From the NCBI GenBank assembly GCA_900553295.1, contig USCR01000025.1, forward strand, positions 1 through 21,921: DNA of 21,921 nt. The letters run 5' to 3'. The stretch's first letter is position 1, and every line of letters begins with the position of its first letter. The position numbers and the translations under genes are program-made. The notes beneath the pieces were generated by a model. The model saw only the letters and a list, made by a program, of their open reading frames with translations, was not told the DNA's origin and ran no database searches. This document shows positions 13,308 to 20,833 of this stretch, in pieces. The DNA is from an uncultured Eubacteriales bacterium. Its GTDB lineage: Bacteria; Bacillota; Clostridia; Christensenellales; Aristaeellaceae.

Positions 13308-15239
13308 TTAATCTCTCTGGGAGATTTGGCACGATATGGGTTGAGCCATGGGTTCTATGCTTTTTTGGGATAGATAGAGTTCAATGGATTCCTGATCCAC
13401 CAAAGAATTGGGGACGCCCTGGCGTGTGGTGGAGAGGCCTGCGGCCACTGTAGCAAAGCGAATGGCATCCATGATATCCCGGCCATCTGCCAGGTAATAT
13501 GCCAGCGTAGCCGCAAAGGCGTCGCCTGCGCCCGTGGTGTCCACAGGGGTCACCTCTGCTGCCGGAAAATACACGGAATGCTGTTTGTCTTTCAAGTAGC
13601 ATCCACGGTGCCCCAACGTAATGATGACATGCTTCACACCACGGTCCAGAAAATACTGCGCCTTTTCCTCGTAGGTGGCGGCATGCGGCACAAGGCGCTC
13701 CGCCTCCTTACGGTTGGGGATCAGAATATCCACCTTTTGCAGGATCTCGTCCTCAACCTGGTCTACCTTACAGGGTTTCAGCAGGACCTTGACTTTTTTC
13801 GCCCAGGCTGTCTCCACGGTTTGCTTTACCAGCGCAGGGTCCGGCACCGCCACGAACTGCACCAGACAATAGCTTGCATTTTCAAAGAGGTAGGCTTTTT
13901 CCTCAATATCCTTTGCGCAGAGCAGGTCGCTTGCGCCATAGTAGCCAATGATGGAAGCTTCGCCATCCTTGAGAACATGTACGTAAGCATTGCCTGTATT
14001 GGCGTGCTCATCGATAATGATGCCATCCATGTTGACCTTATGGCTTTTGAGAAAGTCATAGATGATGCTTCCCTCATAGTCTTTGCCCAGGCGGCCAATC
14101 AGGTAAGCGTCTGCCCCTAACTTTGCGGCGCCAACTGCCTGATTTAGGCCCTTGCCGCCTGGTACCTTGATGCAGCTCCTTGCCGTTGCGAATTCGCCGC
14201 CCTGAAGTGCTTCGTCCAGGCCCAGGAGTATGTCCATATTGATGGCGCCCACAACGATAATCTTTTTCTCCAGCACAGCCTTGGGCGGTTCAATGCTCAT
14301 ACGGTGCTCCAGTATGGGTTCCAGGGCATATCGCGCGCCTGTTTCCTCCCGGGATTCGATCCTGGAAAGTAAAGAGGCAGCCGCAAAGCGTCCCATCTGT
14401 TCAAAGGGCAGCTGAACTGTGGAGATCCGCTGGCTACATGCACTTTGCTCACTGTCACAGTTCAGGCATATCACAGACAGGTCTTTGGGAATGTGCAGCC
14501 CCAAATAGTCCGCCTGAACCGCTATTGCCTCAGCGACGCGGGAACTCATGCATACCACAGCGGTACAATTGCACAGTAGCATTTTCAGGTCAGTCTGCTC
14601 GTTCAGCACATGACTGATCTGATTGGGGTTTGCTATACCGGCCGCAAGCATTTGCTTTCGTACGCCCGCGCCGAATGCACGGGAACGGGGACTTTCGTCC
14701 GGCGTAAAGCACAGAATCTTTTGGTGATACGCTTCCGTAAGATAAGATGCGCACAGCTTTCCCAGATGCTGATAGTCAAAACCAAAGGAGTCCGGATCAG
14801 ACCCGTCATATTCCATGGATACATACGGTACCTCTAGGGACTGTAACAGCGCTGCATTTCCCTGGTCATAGGGGGTTGCCTTCTCCCAGATGACTCCGTC
14901 CACATGAAAAGAAGAAAGCACGTGCATATTCTTTTCTTCTTCTTGCATATTCCCGGAAGAATAAACCAGCGCACCGTAGCCCCACTGACGGCACTCGTTC
15001 AAAATGCCCATAAGTTTTCCACTTTGCGTGCGGGTATCGTTCACCAGGACCCCCAGCACCAGCGTTGTCCCCTTTACGGGGGTTCGCACATTGGCATAGG
15101 GAAGGTAATTATATTCCTTAACGATACGAAGAATTTTTTCCCGTGTTGCTGCGCTTACGCTGGCATCCTTTTTATTGATGACTTTGGAAACCGTGGATAC
15201 CGAAACATCAGCCAGCCGCGCAACATCCCGGATATTCAT
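13308..15239 (-). CDS. LacI-family regulator fused to a ribokinase-type PfkB kinase
   Basis: One 643-residue frame joins two complete modules. Residues 1-46 are a LacI HTH (MNIRDVARLADVSVSTVSKV); about 58-315 form the periplasmic-binding-like sensor (TTLVLGVLVNDTR, VDGVIWEKA, SVICLNCDSEQ). Residues 326-625 are a PfkB sugar kinase close to ribokinase: GAINMDIL (331-338), GGKGLNQAVGAAKLGA (361-376), IPNRKEAERL (507-516) and DTTGAGDAFAA (567-577) with catalytic D573. The hinge YLPYANVRTPVKG lacks the usual 'ArxL' leucine. GGAGG precedes the ATG at 15239 with only small spacing. It is first in the operon and probably regulates it, while the kinase would phosphorylate the imported sugar. Both halves keep key residues, so this is a true fusion, not a sequencing merger: the frame is continuous and the linker (316-325) short. 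Confidence 0.93.
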   Translation of the reverse strand: MNIRDVARLADVSVSTVSKVINKKDASVSAATREKILRIVKEYNYLPYANVRTPVKGTTLVLGVLVNDTRTQSGKLMGILNECRQWGYGALVYSSGNMQEEEKNMHVLSSFHVDGVIWEKATPYDQGNAALLQSLEVPYVSMEYDGSDPDSFGFDYQHLGKLCASYLTEAYHQKILCFTPDESPRSRAFGAGVRKQMLAAGIANPNQISHVLNEQTDLKMLLCNCTAVVCMSSRVAEAIAVQADYLGLHIPKDLSVICLNCDSEQSACSQRISTVQLPFEQMGRFAAASLLSRIESREETGARYALEPILEHRMSIEPPKAVLEKKIIVVGAINMDILLGLDEALQGGEFATARSCIKVPGGKGLNQAVGAAKLGADAYLIGRLGKDYEGSIIYDFLKSHKVNMDGIIIDEHANTGNAYVHVLKDGEASIIGYYGASDLLCAKDIEEKAYLFENASYCLVQFVAVPDPALVKQTVETAWAKKVKVLLKPCKVDQVEDEILQKVDILIPNRKEAERLVPHAATYEEKAQYFLDRGVKHVIITLGHRGCYLKDKQHSVYFPAAEVTPVDTTGAGDAFAATLAYYLADGRDIMDAIRFATVAAGLSTTRQGVPNSLVDQESIELYLSQKSIEPMAQPISCQISQRD

Positions 15240-15251
15240 ATGGCGCCTCCT

Positions 15252-15295
15252 TCTGTACGAAACAGAGAAATAGTTTTCCTAAATATTGTTTCCTA
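15252..15295. promoter_or_regulatory. Candidate operator repeats before the LacI-ribokinase gene
   Basis: Between the promoter and the start codon lie a direct repeat TTTCCTA (15275-15281 and 15289-15295, 14-base period) and an inverted repeat TCTGT-5-ACAGA (15252-15266). GAAAC and GTTTTC also face each other nearby. LacI regulators usually bind palindromes at such positions, so autoregulation is plausible, but I see no single strong palindrome and the assignment is tentative. Confidence 0.3.
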
Positions 15296-15299
15296 GCTT

Positions 15300-15327
15300 A
15301 TTATAACACACACCAACAAAAAATCAA
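15300..15327 (-). promoter_or_regulatory. Promoter of the LacI-ribokinase/sugar ABC/GDPD operon
   Basis: On the minus strand TTGATT (15327-15322) is followed after 16 bases by a perfect TATAAT (15305-15300), about 60 bases upstream of the LacI-ribokinase ATG. This is the only good promoter seen before the five-gene operon. Confidence 0.55.
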
Positions 15328-15391
15328 CATAGTTTTACAAAAAGAAAGTAAAATCTTTTTGCGATCTTGGTAAAAAGAAAATTTTTTGATG

Positions 15392-15427
15392 AAAAAATGT
15401 CCCTGTACTTGCATACAGTACAGGGAC
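15392..15427 (-). terminator. Intrinsic terminator of the dehydratase operon
   Basis: AGTACAGGGAC and GTCCCTGTACT (15417-15427 and 15399-15409) form a perfect 11-bp stem with a 7-base loop. On the minus strand it is followed by ATTTTTTC. It lies about 118 bases after the IlvD/Edd stop codon and about 70 bases before the next operon's promoter. The rest of 15428-15544 shows no gene. Confidence 0.85.
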
Positions 15428-15544
15428 GTCACCAGAAGAAATGCGTTTGTAAGGCTACCATAGACAAGCATGGGCATCATCATTTGAAACCGTATCGCTG
15501 CTGCCACAACCAGGCGCACCCATGGAGTCCTAGCTTGCTACCTA

Positions 15545-17296
15545 TCATGCGTCCAAATCCATGTACGCGCCTTTCATGGGTGAAACGGCATGCTCTGCGT
15601 ACAAGCGCAGCACGCCATGACGGTATTTTCGGGGCTTGGGGCGCCATTGGGTACGCCGGGCCGCAAGCACGGCGGCTACTTCCTCCGGCGTCTTGGGTTC
15701 ACCGGCAATGCCCACAATAGCCAATCGCCGCGCCGGAATGTCTATTTCAATCAGGTCGCCATCCTCCACCAATGCGATAGGGCCGCCGCTTTGTGCCTCC
15801 GGGCTGCAATGGCCAATGACCGGCCCCGTGGATGCGCCAGAAAAGCGTCCGTCGGTTATCAGCGCAATGGAACGGCCCAGCTCCCGATCCGTGCTGATGG
15901 CTTCCGTGGTATAGAACATCTCCGGCATGCCGCTGCCCTTGGGGCCTTCATAACGAATGAATACCGCTTCCCCCTTTTGCACGCGATGGTGCAGCACGGC
16001 ATCCAGGCAAGCTTCCTCGCTGTCAAAGGTACGCGCGCGGAGCACCGCGCGGAACATCTCTTTGGGGCATGCGGTATGCTTGATGACCGCGCCCTCCGGC
16101 GCAAGATTTCCATACAGCACCGCAATGCTGCCCTCATGGCCCAAGGGATGCTCTCGCCTGCAAATGATGTCCTCACGGGTCAGATGCAGGCCATACTTCC
16201 TGTTAGCGGCCTGGAGCCAACTTTGGCAGCGGTCATAATAGCCGTTGCCTTTGAGCTCATCAAGGTTCTCGCCCAAGGTTTTTCCTGTAACGGTCATGGC
16301 GTCCAGGTGAAGCTGATCGCGAATCTCTTCCATGATGGCCGGAACGCCGCCTGCATAGTAAAAGAATTCTGCGGGCCATTTTCCCGCGGGTCTCAGATTG
16401 AGCAAAAACGGCATATGCCGGTGCAAGCTGTCAAACGTCTGCCCGTCGATGTCTATCCCCAGCTCGTGGGCAATAGCCGGTATATGCAGCAGACTGTTTG
16501 TGCTGCCGGAAATTGCGGCATGAACCACAATGGCATTTTCAAAGCTGGCCCTGGTGAGCATGTCCCTGGGCCGCAAGCCCTGCATGGCCAGCTGCACGGC
16601 GAGCGCCCCCGCGCGCTTGGCATAGGCAATCAGGTCGGGGCTGGTGGCGGGCAGCAAGGCGCTGCCCGGCAGGGAAAGCCCCAGGGCTTCCGCCATGATC
16701 TGCATGGTGGAGGCCGTTCCCATAAAGCTGCATGCTCCGCAGCTGGGGCAGGCGTTTTCCTTGGCCCAGGACAGCTTCTCCCCATCGATTTCGCCGCGCT
16801 CATATTGCGCGCTGTACATGCCCAGCTGCTCAAGGGTCAACAGCTGCGGGCCCGCGTTCATGGTTCCACCCGTTACCACCACGCTGGGGATGTTCACGCG
16901 CATCATGCCCATCATATTCCCGGGCAACCCCTTGTCGCAGCTGGCAATATATACGCCTGCGTCAAAGGGCGTAGCGTTTGCCTGAATTTCGATCATGTTG
17001 GCGATCATATCGCGGCTGGCCAGGCTGTAGTTGATGCCATCCGTGCCCTGGCTTTCCCCGTCGCACATATCCGTGCAGAAGTATCGCGCGCCATGGCCTC
17101 CCGCCTCTGCCACGCCTGCCCGTACAGCTTCCACCAGCTGATCCAAATGGCCGCTCCCTGGGTGGCTATCGCCAAAGGTGCTTTCAATGAATACCTGCGG
17201 TCTGTCCAGATCCGCTTTTTCCCACCCTGTGCCAATGCGCAACGGGTCCTGTTCCGGCGCAAGCTTTCTCATGCGCTGACTGATTAGTTCCATCAT
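15545..17296 (-). CDS. IlvD/Edd-family dehydratase (probable sugar-acid dehydratase)
   Basis: This 583-residue Fe-S enzyme removes water from a 2,3-dihydroxy acid. The cluster ligands are visible in FCTDMCDGESQG (C78), IASCDKGLPGNMMG (C120) and CPSCGACSFMGTASTM (C189), with the C-terminal TDGRFSGASTGPVIGH block. In dihydroxy-acid dehydratase of valine synthesis the second motif is usually 'CDK..PG' with N-M or T-T; here CDKGLPG recalls YjhG/YagF-type aldonate dehydratases. Context also favours a sugar acid: no ilv or leu gene is near, and the gene follows a glycosidase-like gene. The start at 17296 has AAAGGAG nine bases upstream; the open frame to 17350 has no site. A terminator follows at 15399. 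Family is certain, substrate inferred. Confidence 0.9.
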   Translation of the reverse strand: MMELISQRMRKLAPEQDPLRIGTGWEKADLDRPQVFIESTFGDSHPGSGHLDQLVEAVRAGVAEAGGHGARYFCTDMCDGESQGTDGINYSLASRDMIANMIEIQANATPFDAGVYIASCDKGLPGNMMGMMRVNIPSVVVTGGTMNAGPQLLTLEQLGMYSAQYERGEIDGEKLSWAKENACPSCGACSFMGTASTMQIMAEALGLSLPGSALLPATSPDLIAYAKRAGALAVQLAMQGLRPRDMLTRASFENAIVVHAAISGSTNSLLHIPAIAHELGIDIDGQTFDSLHRHMPFLLNLRPAGKWPAEFFYYAGGVPAIMEEIRDQLHLDAMTVTGKTLGENLDELKGNGYYDRCQSWLQAANRKYGLHLTREDIICRREHPLGHEGSIAVLYGNLAPEGAVIKHTACPKEMFRAVLRARTFDSEEACLDAVLHHRVQKGEAVFIRYEGPKGSGMPEMFYTTEAISTDRELGRSIALITDGRFSGASTGPVIGHCSPEAQSGGPIALVEDGDLIEIDIPARRLAIVGIAGEPKTPEEVAAVLAARRTQWRPKPRKYRHGVLRLYAEHAVSPMKGAYMDLDA

Positions 17297-17405
17297 GTGG
17301 AAGCGCTCCTTTGTCTTTTCTGTTGGTATAAGATGCCGTCCGGCATGCATGCGGATGAGGCTGCTTCGGCGCCTTTGCCGGGCCCAGGCAGCAACGTCCA
17401 GGACC

Positions 17406-19454
17406 TTAGTCCAGCAGCTGCAAGGTGGGATGATCTTTCTCCCAGTATACGTCCGCTGCTTCCTTCACCGCCAGGATTTCCTTGCCATTGCACAGCAGCC
17501 TGGAAAAACCGCCGCAGGCGAAGCGCTCCAGCTGGCCTTCCGCATTGCAGAGCAAAGCAGCGCAACCGATATAGCTGCCGGTATACGTTTGATCGCCATA
17601 GGTGCAGGAGAATGCCTGGGGAATACCAGATTTCAGGGACGCATAGTCGCTGAAAACATAGGCGCCATTTTCCAAACGGCAAGGGTCCGAGGTTTTGCTG
17701 ACGGGGAGGTGCATGTCCGCCAGAATGTCAGCCTCTTCCTCCAGGGTGCTTTGCCCAAGCATCCGCCGCAGATGCAGCGGAATCGCCGTGCCATTGAAAT
17801 CGTGCGTGGCCTTGCCAATGATGCGTACCGGCAGCGGGGAGGACACGGCCTGCGCCAGAAAATTCATGCTGGCCGCCTTTCCATACTGGGGGTACACGTA
17901 TAGCAAAGCCGTGAAATGATGCTCGCCATAGAAAAAGCCCGTTGCATCCATACGGATTTTCCCCTGGTCAAGCGCCTCGCTGGAAGTCAGCGCGCACCGG
18001 CATCCCGCCTTCCATAAGGCATCCGCCCGTTCAAGGATATTCAGTTCTCCATGGATGTCATACCGATTGCGCGCTCGAATATTGGGGTACCAGTTGCACA
18101 GCGCCGGCATGCCGAAAATAATCAATAGATCCATTTGGGGCATGGGGCCATCAAACCAGTCCAGGAGCGCAATCTTCTTTTCCACCTGATTCACACCCGC
18201 AAGAAAGGCATCCTGTCCCAGGTCCTGCCCCCAGTGCAGGTCGTTCATGGCATGGTAATGAATGCGGCTGCCAAACTTTGCTTCCTCCATGGCCTTGACG
18301 AAGAAGGGCTCTATTTCCTCCTTGTAAAACATATCATAGCATATGGCCTCCGGGCATTCGCAACTGATCCCCAGGCGGACGGGCATGGTAATGTTCTCAT
18401 CTGTTTGGGCGTACTGCCTGGGCAGGCCCCACCAGTTGCAACCAGTTGCCCAGATTTCATCGTTCTGCAGCTGGTTATGAAACGTATTGTGCAGCCCCAG
18501 GAAAGCGTTCTCCCCGCAAAAGTGCCGCACGTATTCGCTAAAAATACGCTCTATGCGCCGCGGTCCCTGGCGCATCAGGGAAAAATACTGGTTGATGGCC
18601 CGAATCCGTACAGATTCCTGGCCTTCCGGCGCATACCGCATGGCAAAGAGCAGCTCGCGCATCTTCGTGCCCGTGTTCGCTTCCACCCATGCGGAAAAGG
18701 CCTTCCCGGATAACCGGTCACGGAAGCAATCATCCTGATGGCGGATGGTTATATTCCGGAACTCATCCAGAACAAAGCTGTCGAAACCAACCGGAGCCAG
18801 GTCAGCAAGAAGGCCATGAAACGACCGGGGAAAAAAGTCCCCAAAGCAATCCCCGTACGCGTAATAATGCGAAGCCATGGCATACACCGTATAGCCCTTC
18901 CATTGCGGTACAGAGAGCCGGATGGACAATCCTTCATCGGCTTCATGGCAGATTGCATAGTTTGTAAGTTCCATCAGGGAGCCCGGCGCGTACTTTCCGT
19001 CTCCCATTTTCTTGAAGGCATAGACGGCCAGCAGCTCACTTTTCAAGCGCGTGTGGATTTCTTTCATTCTGACGCTGTCCGTAAAGCAGAAAAGCGAAAC
19101 CTCCCCATTTTCAGGGATTTTTTCCTCCGCTTCACTCACCAGTGAAACGGCCTCATCGGGGGAAATCCCAATGGTGGAATTGCTCCCCTCCGGCCACAGC
19201 TGGAGCACGATCTTCAGCCCCAGCCGGTGGGCATAGGATACAGCCTTTTCAAAATGAGGGATCAGGCTCCGGTCAAAGAAGTCCATGCCCTCCCGGGCAG
19301 AAAGGACAACCATGGTATACGCTGACTTTTCATCAATACGTTTGAGATCTTTCAGGTATTTCTCATCGTGAAGGATCTCCGGCGTCCAAAACCAATACAG
19401 CATGCGCGGATGTCTGGAAATATGCTTCCATGGGCCGGGGAACGGTGTATCCAC
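17406..19454 (-). CDS. Unrecognised glycoside-hydrolase-like protein (possible TIM barrel)
   Basis: I do not recognise a named family for this 682-residue protein. The start is the GTG at 19454, with AGGAAGGA six bases upstream; the open frame to 19532 lacks one. No signal peptide or membrane segment is present, so it should be cytoplasmic. The first half looks like a TIM barrel of carbohydrate enzymes: MLYWFWTPEI, then FEKAVSYAHRLGLKIVLQLWP, then FDSFVLDEFRN with an acidic D-E pair near residues 230-231, then WWGLPRQYAQTDE (341-353) and HYHAMNDLHWGQD. The last 200 residues look like beta-rich accessory domains (GFFYGEHHFTALLYVYP, GSYIGCAALLCNAEGQ). It lies 109 bases upstream of the dehydratase on the same strand and is probably cotranscribed. 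A role in degrading an imported oligosaccharide or uronate-containing sugar is a guess. Confidence 0.8.
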   Translation of the reverse strand: MDTPFPGPWKHISRHPRMLYWFWTPEILHDEKYLKDLKRIDEKSAYTMVVLSAREGMDFFDRSLIPHFEKAVSYAHRLGLKIVLQLWPEGSNSTIGISPDEAVSLVSEAEEKIPENGEVSLFCFTDSVRMKEIHTRLKSELLAVYAFKKMGDGKYAPGSLMELTNYAICHEADEGLSIRLSVPQWKGYTVYAMASHYYAYGDCFGDFFPRSFHGLLADLAPVGFDSFVLDEFRNITIRHQDDCFRDRLSGKAFSAWVEANTGTKMRELLFAMRYAPEGQESVRIRAINQYFSLMRQGPRRIERIFSEYVRHFCGENAFLGLHNTFHNQLQNDEIWATGCNWWGLPRQYAQTDENITMPVRLGISCECPEAICYDMFYKEEIEPFFVKAMEEAKFGSRIHYHAMNDLHWGQDLGQDAFLAGVNQVEKKIALLDWFDGPMPQMDLLIIFGMPALCNWYPNIRARNRYDIHGELNILERADALWKAGCRCALTSSEALDQGKIRMDATGFFYGEHHFTALLYVYPQYGKAASMNFLAQAVSSPLPVRIIGKATHDFNGTAIPLHLRRMLGQSTLEEEADILADMHLPVSKTSDPCRLENGAYVFSDYASLKSGIPQAFSCTYGDQTYTGSYIGCAALLCNAEGQLERFACGGFSRLLCNGKEILAVKEAADVYWEKDHPTLQLLD

Positions 19455-19919
19455 TTTGCATCCTTCCTCTGCTATCAAATTTGCTTGCAAAAGCGATCCC
19501 CTTGCAAATGCACGCGCCACCAGGCAGACCAAATCCGCTTTCTGGAAGAAGCGGCGTTGGCCGTTTTTTCCATATACTGCATATACAATTAGTTACAATG
19601 GTAGATACTCCTCTTTTTTGGACCTTTCCCATGGCATAAAATCGTGCCGCAAAGGCGTCCGGAAAAGCAGGCCGCGGGCAGGGAGGATACAGGGTCATAC
19701 CTCCTGGACGCGGCCCCGCGCCTTTGACAAATCCCTCCGACAATCTTATAATGACCACAGCACTGGAAGGCAAAAGGCCTGCCGCGGCCGTCAAAAACCC
19801 CATTGGGAGGTACCGGAAGAACCCAAAGCCGGCCCTTGCCGAATTTGCTTTTTCGGCACGCTGTGCAGGCAAGGAACCTGTCGGAAAGGACATCGAGAGA
19901 GAAAGGAAGATGCTGCCCC
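19455..19919. other. Divergent control region between glycosidase-like and deacetylase genes
   Basis: No gene is supported in these 465 bases. On the minus side a loose promoter, TTGTAA and TATATG with about 16 bases between (19595-19568), could serve the glycosidase-like gene; ATATAC is repeated around 19571 and 19580. On the plus side lie a consensus promoter at 19724, an inverted repeat around it (19670-19682 with 19778-19789) and a long leader with a stem TGCCGAA/TTCGGCA (19837-19843, 19852-19858). Confidence 0.5.
19724..19752 (+). promoter_or_regulatory. Perfect consensus promoter upstream of the polysaccharide deacetylase
   Basis: TTGACA (19724-19729), a 17-base spacer and TATAAT (19747-19752) match the sigma-A/sigma-70 consensus at all twelve positions. 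Transcription would start near 19760, leaving a leader of about 160 bases before the deacetylase ATG at 19920. Confidence 0.88.
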
Positions 19920-20744
19920 ATGTTTCTACGCTATCCCGGTGGGCTGACGAAGGCCCTCACTTTTAGCTATGACGACGGCGTGGAACAGGATATGCGCCTG
20001 GTGAAGCTGCTGGACGACCATGGAATGAAAGGAACCTTCAACCTGAATTCTGGCCTGTTCTCTCCCCAGGGGACCACCTTTGCCCCCGGCACCATCCACC
20101 GCCGCATGACCCTGGCCCAGAGCAAGGCCCTTTTTACCGGCAATCACGAGGTGGCGGTGCATTGCCTGACCCATGCCTGCCTGCCGGAACTTTCCCAGGA
20201 GCGGATGGTTCACGAGATCATCAGGGATCGGGAAAACCTGGAGCGTGAGTTTGGCGGCATTGTGCGGGGAATGGCGTATCCCTTTGGCGCGGTGGACGAC
20301 GCCACGGTGGAGGCCGTGCGCTGCTGCGGCATACAATATGCCCGGACAGTGCGCAGCACCCATGCTTTCCGCATGCCCCAGGACTGGCTGCGGCTGGACC
20401 CCACCTGTCACCACGATGACCCCAGGCTGATGGAGCTGGCCGACAGCTTCCTGGCGGCACGCAACATCTACGAGACAAAGCTCTTCTACCTGTGGGGGCA
20501 TGCCTATGAGTTTGAGGCCAACGATAACTGGCAGGTGATTGAGCGGTTCATGGACCGCCTGGCAGGCCGGGATGACATCTGGTATGCCACCAATATGGAA
20601 ATCTGCGCCTATGTGCTGGCCTGGAAACAGGTCTATGCCAGCGTGGATGGCCATTGCCTGCACAACCCCACCAGCTATACCTTCTGGCTGGAGGAGGGGG
20701 GAAAGGCCTATACCCTTGCCCCGGGGGAAAACCTGACGCTTTGA
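19920..20744 (+). CDS. Polysaccharide deacetylase (NodB-like, CE4 family)
   Basis: This 274-residue protein should remove acetyl groups from an N-acetylated glycan. NodB motif 1 is TFSYDDG with D18 and D19; motif 2 is HEVAVHCLTH with metal histidines H81 and H85; motif 3 is MAYPFGAVDD; the late histidine is in YLWGHAYEFE. There is no signal peptide or membrane anchor, so it is either cytoplasmic or exported another way; many proteins of this subgroup lack a signal. The ATG at 19920 has AAAGGAAG about 10 bases upstream, and similarity starts there; the frame is open further upstream without a ribosome site. It precedes murG by 89 bases on the same strand. A substrate other than peptidoglycan cannot be excluded. 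Confidence 0.92.
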   Translation: MFLRYPGGLTKALTFSYDDGVEQDMRLVKLLDDHGMKGTFNLNSGLFSPQGTTFAPGTIHRRMTLAQSKALFTGNHEVAVHCLTHACLPELSQERMVHEIIRDRENLEREFGGIVRGMAYPFGAVDDATVEAVRCCGIQYARTVRSTHAFRMPQDWLRLDPTCHHDDPRLMELADSFLAARNIYETKLFYLWGHAYEFEANDNWQVIERFMDRLAGRDDIWYATNMEICAYVLAWKQVYASVDGHCLHNPTSYTFWLEEGGKAYTLAPGENLTL

Positions 20745-20833
20745 CGCTGCCTTTTCATGCCCGGCGGGAAATTCCGCGCCTATTTTCAGCAGCCATGGGA
20801 TATGGTATAGTATAGGGGAGGAGCGTGAACACC

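Noticed and set aside
12006..13373. 455-residue plus-strand ORF antisense to the sugar-binding protein
   Set aside because: Mirror frame; the minus strand encodes a complete signal peptide and binding-protein motifs.
15301..15519. 72-residue minus-strand ORF between the two sugar operons
   Set aside because: It runs through the intrinsic terminator at 15399-15427 and the promoter at 15300, and has no ribosome site.
15590..17287. 565-residue plus-strand ORF antisense to the IlvD/Edd gene
   Set aside because: Mirror frame rich in Gly, Ala and His; all Fe-S motifs are on the minus strand.
19752..19966. Possible leader peptide beginning at the ATG in the -10 box region upstream of the deacetylase
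   Set aside because: It starts within the promoter's -10 box, has no ribosome site, overlaps the deacetylase start and resembles nothing.
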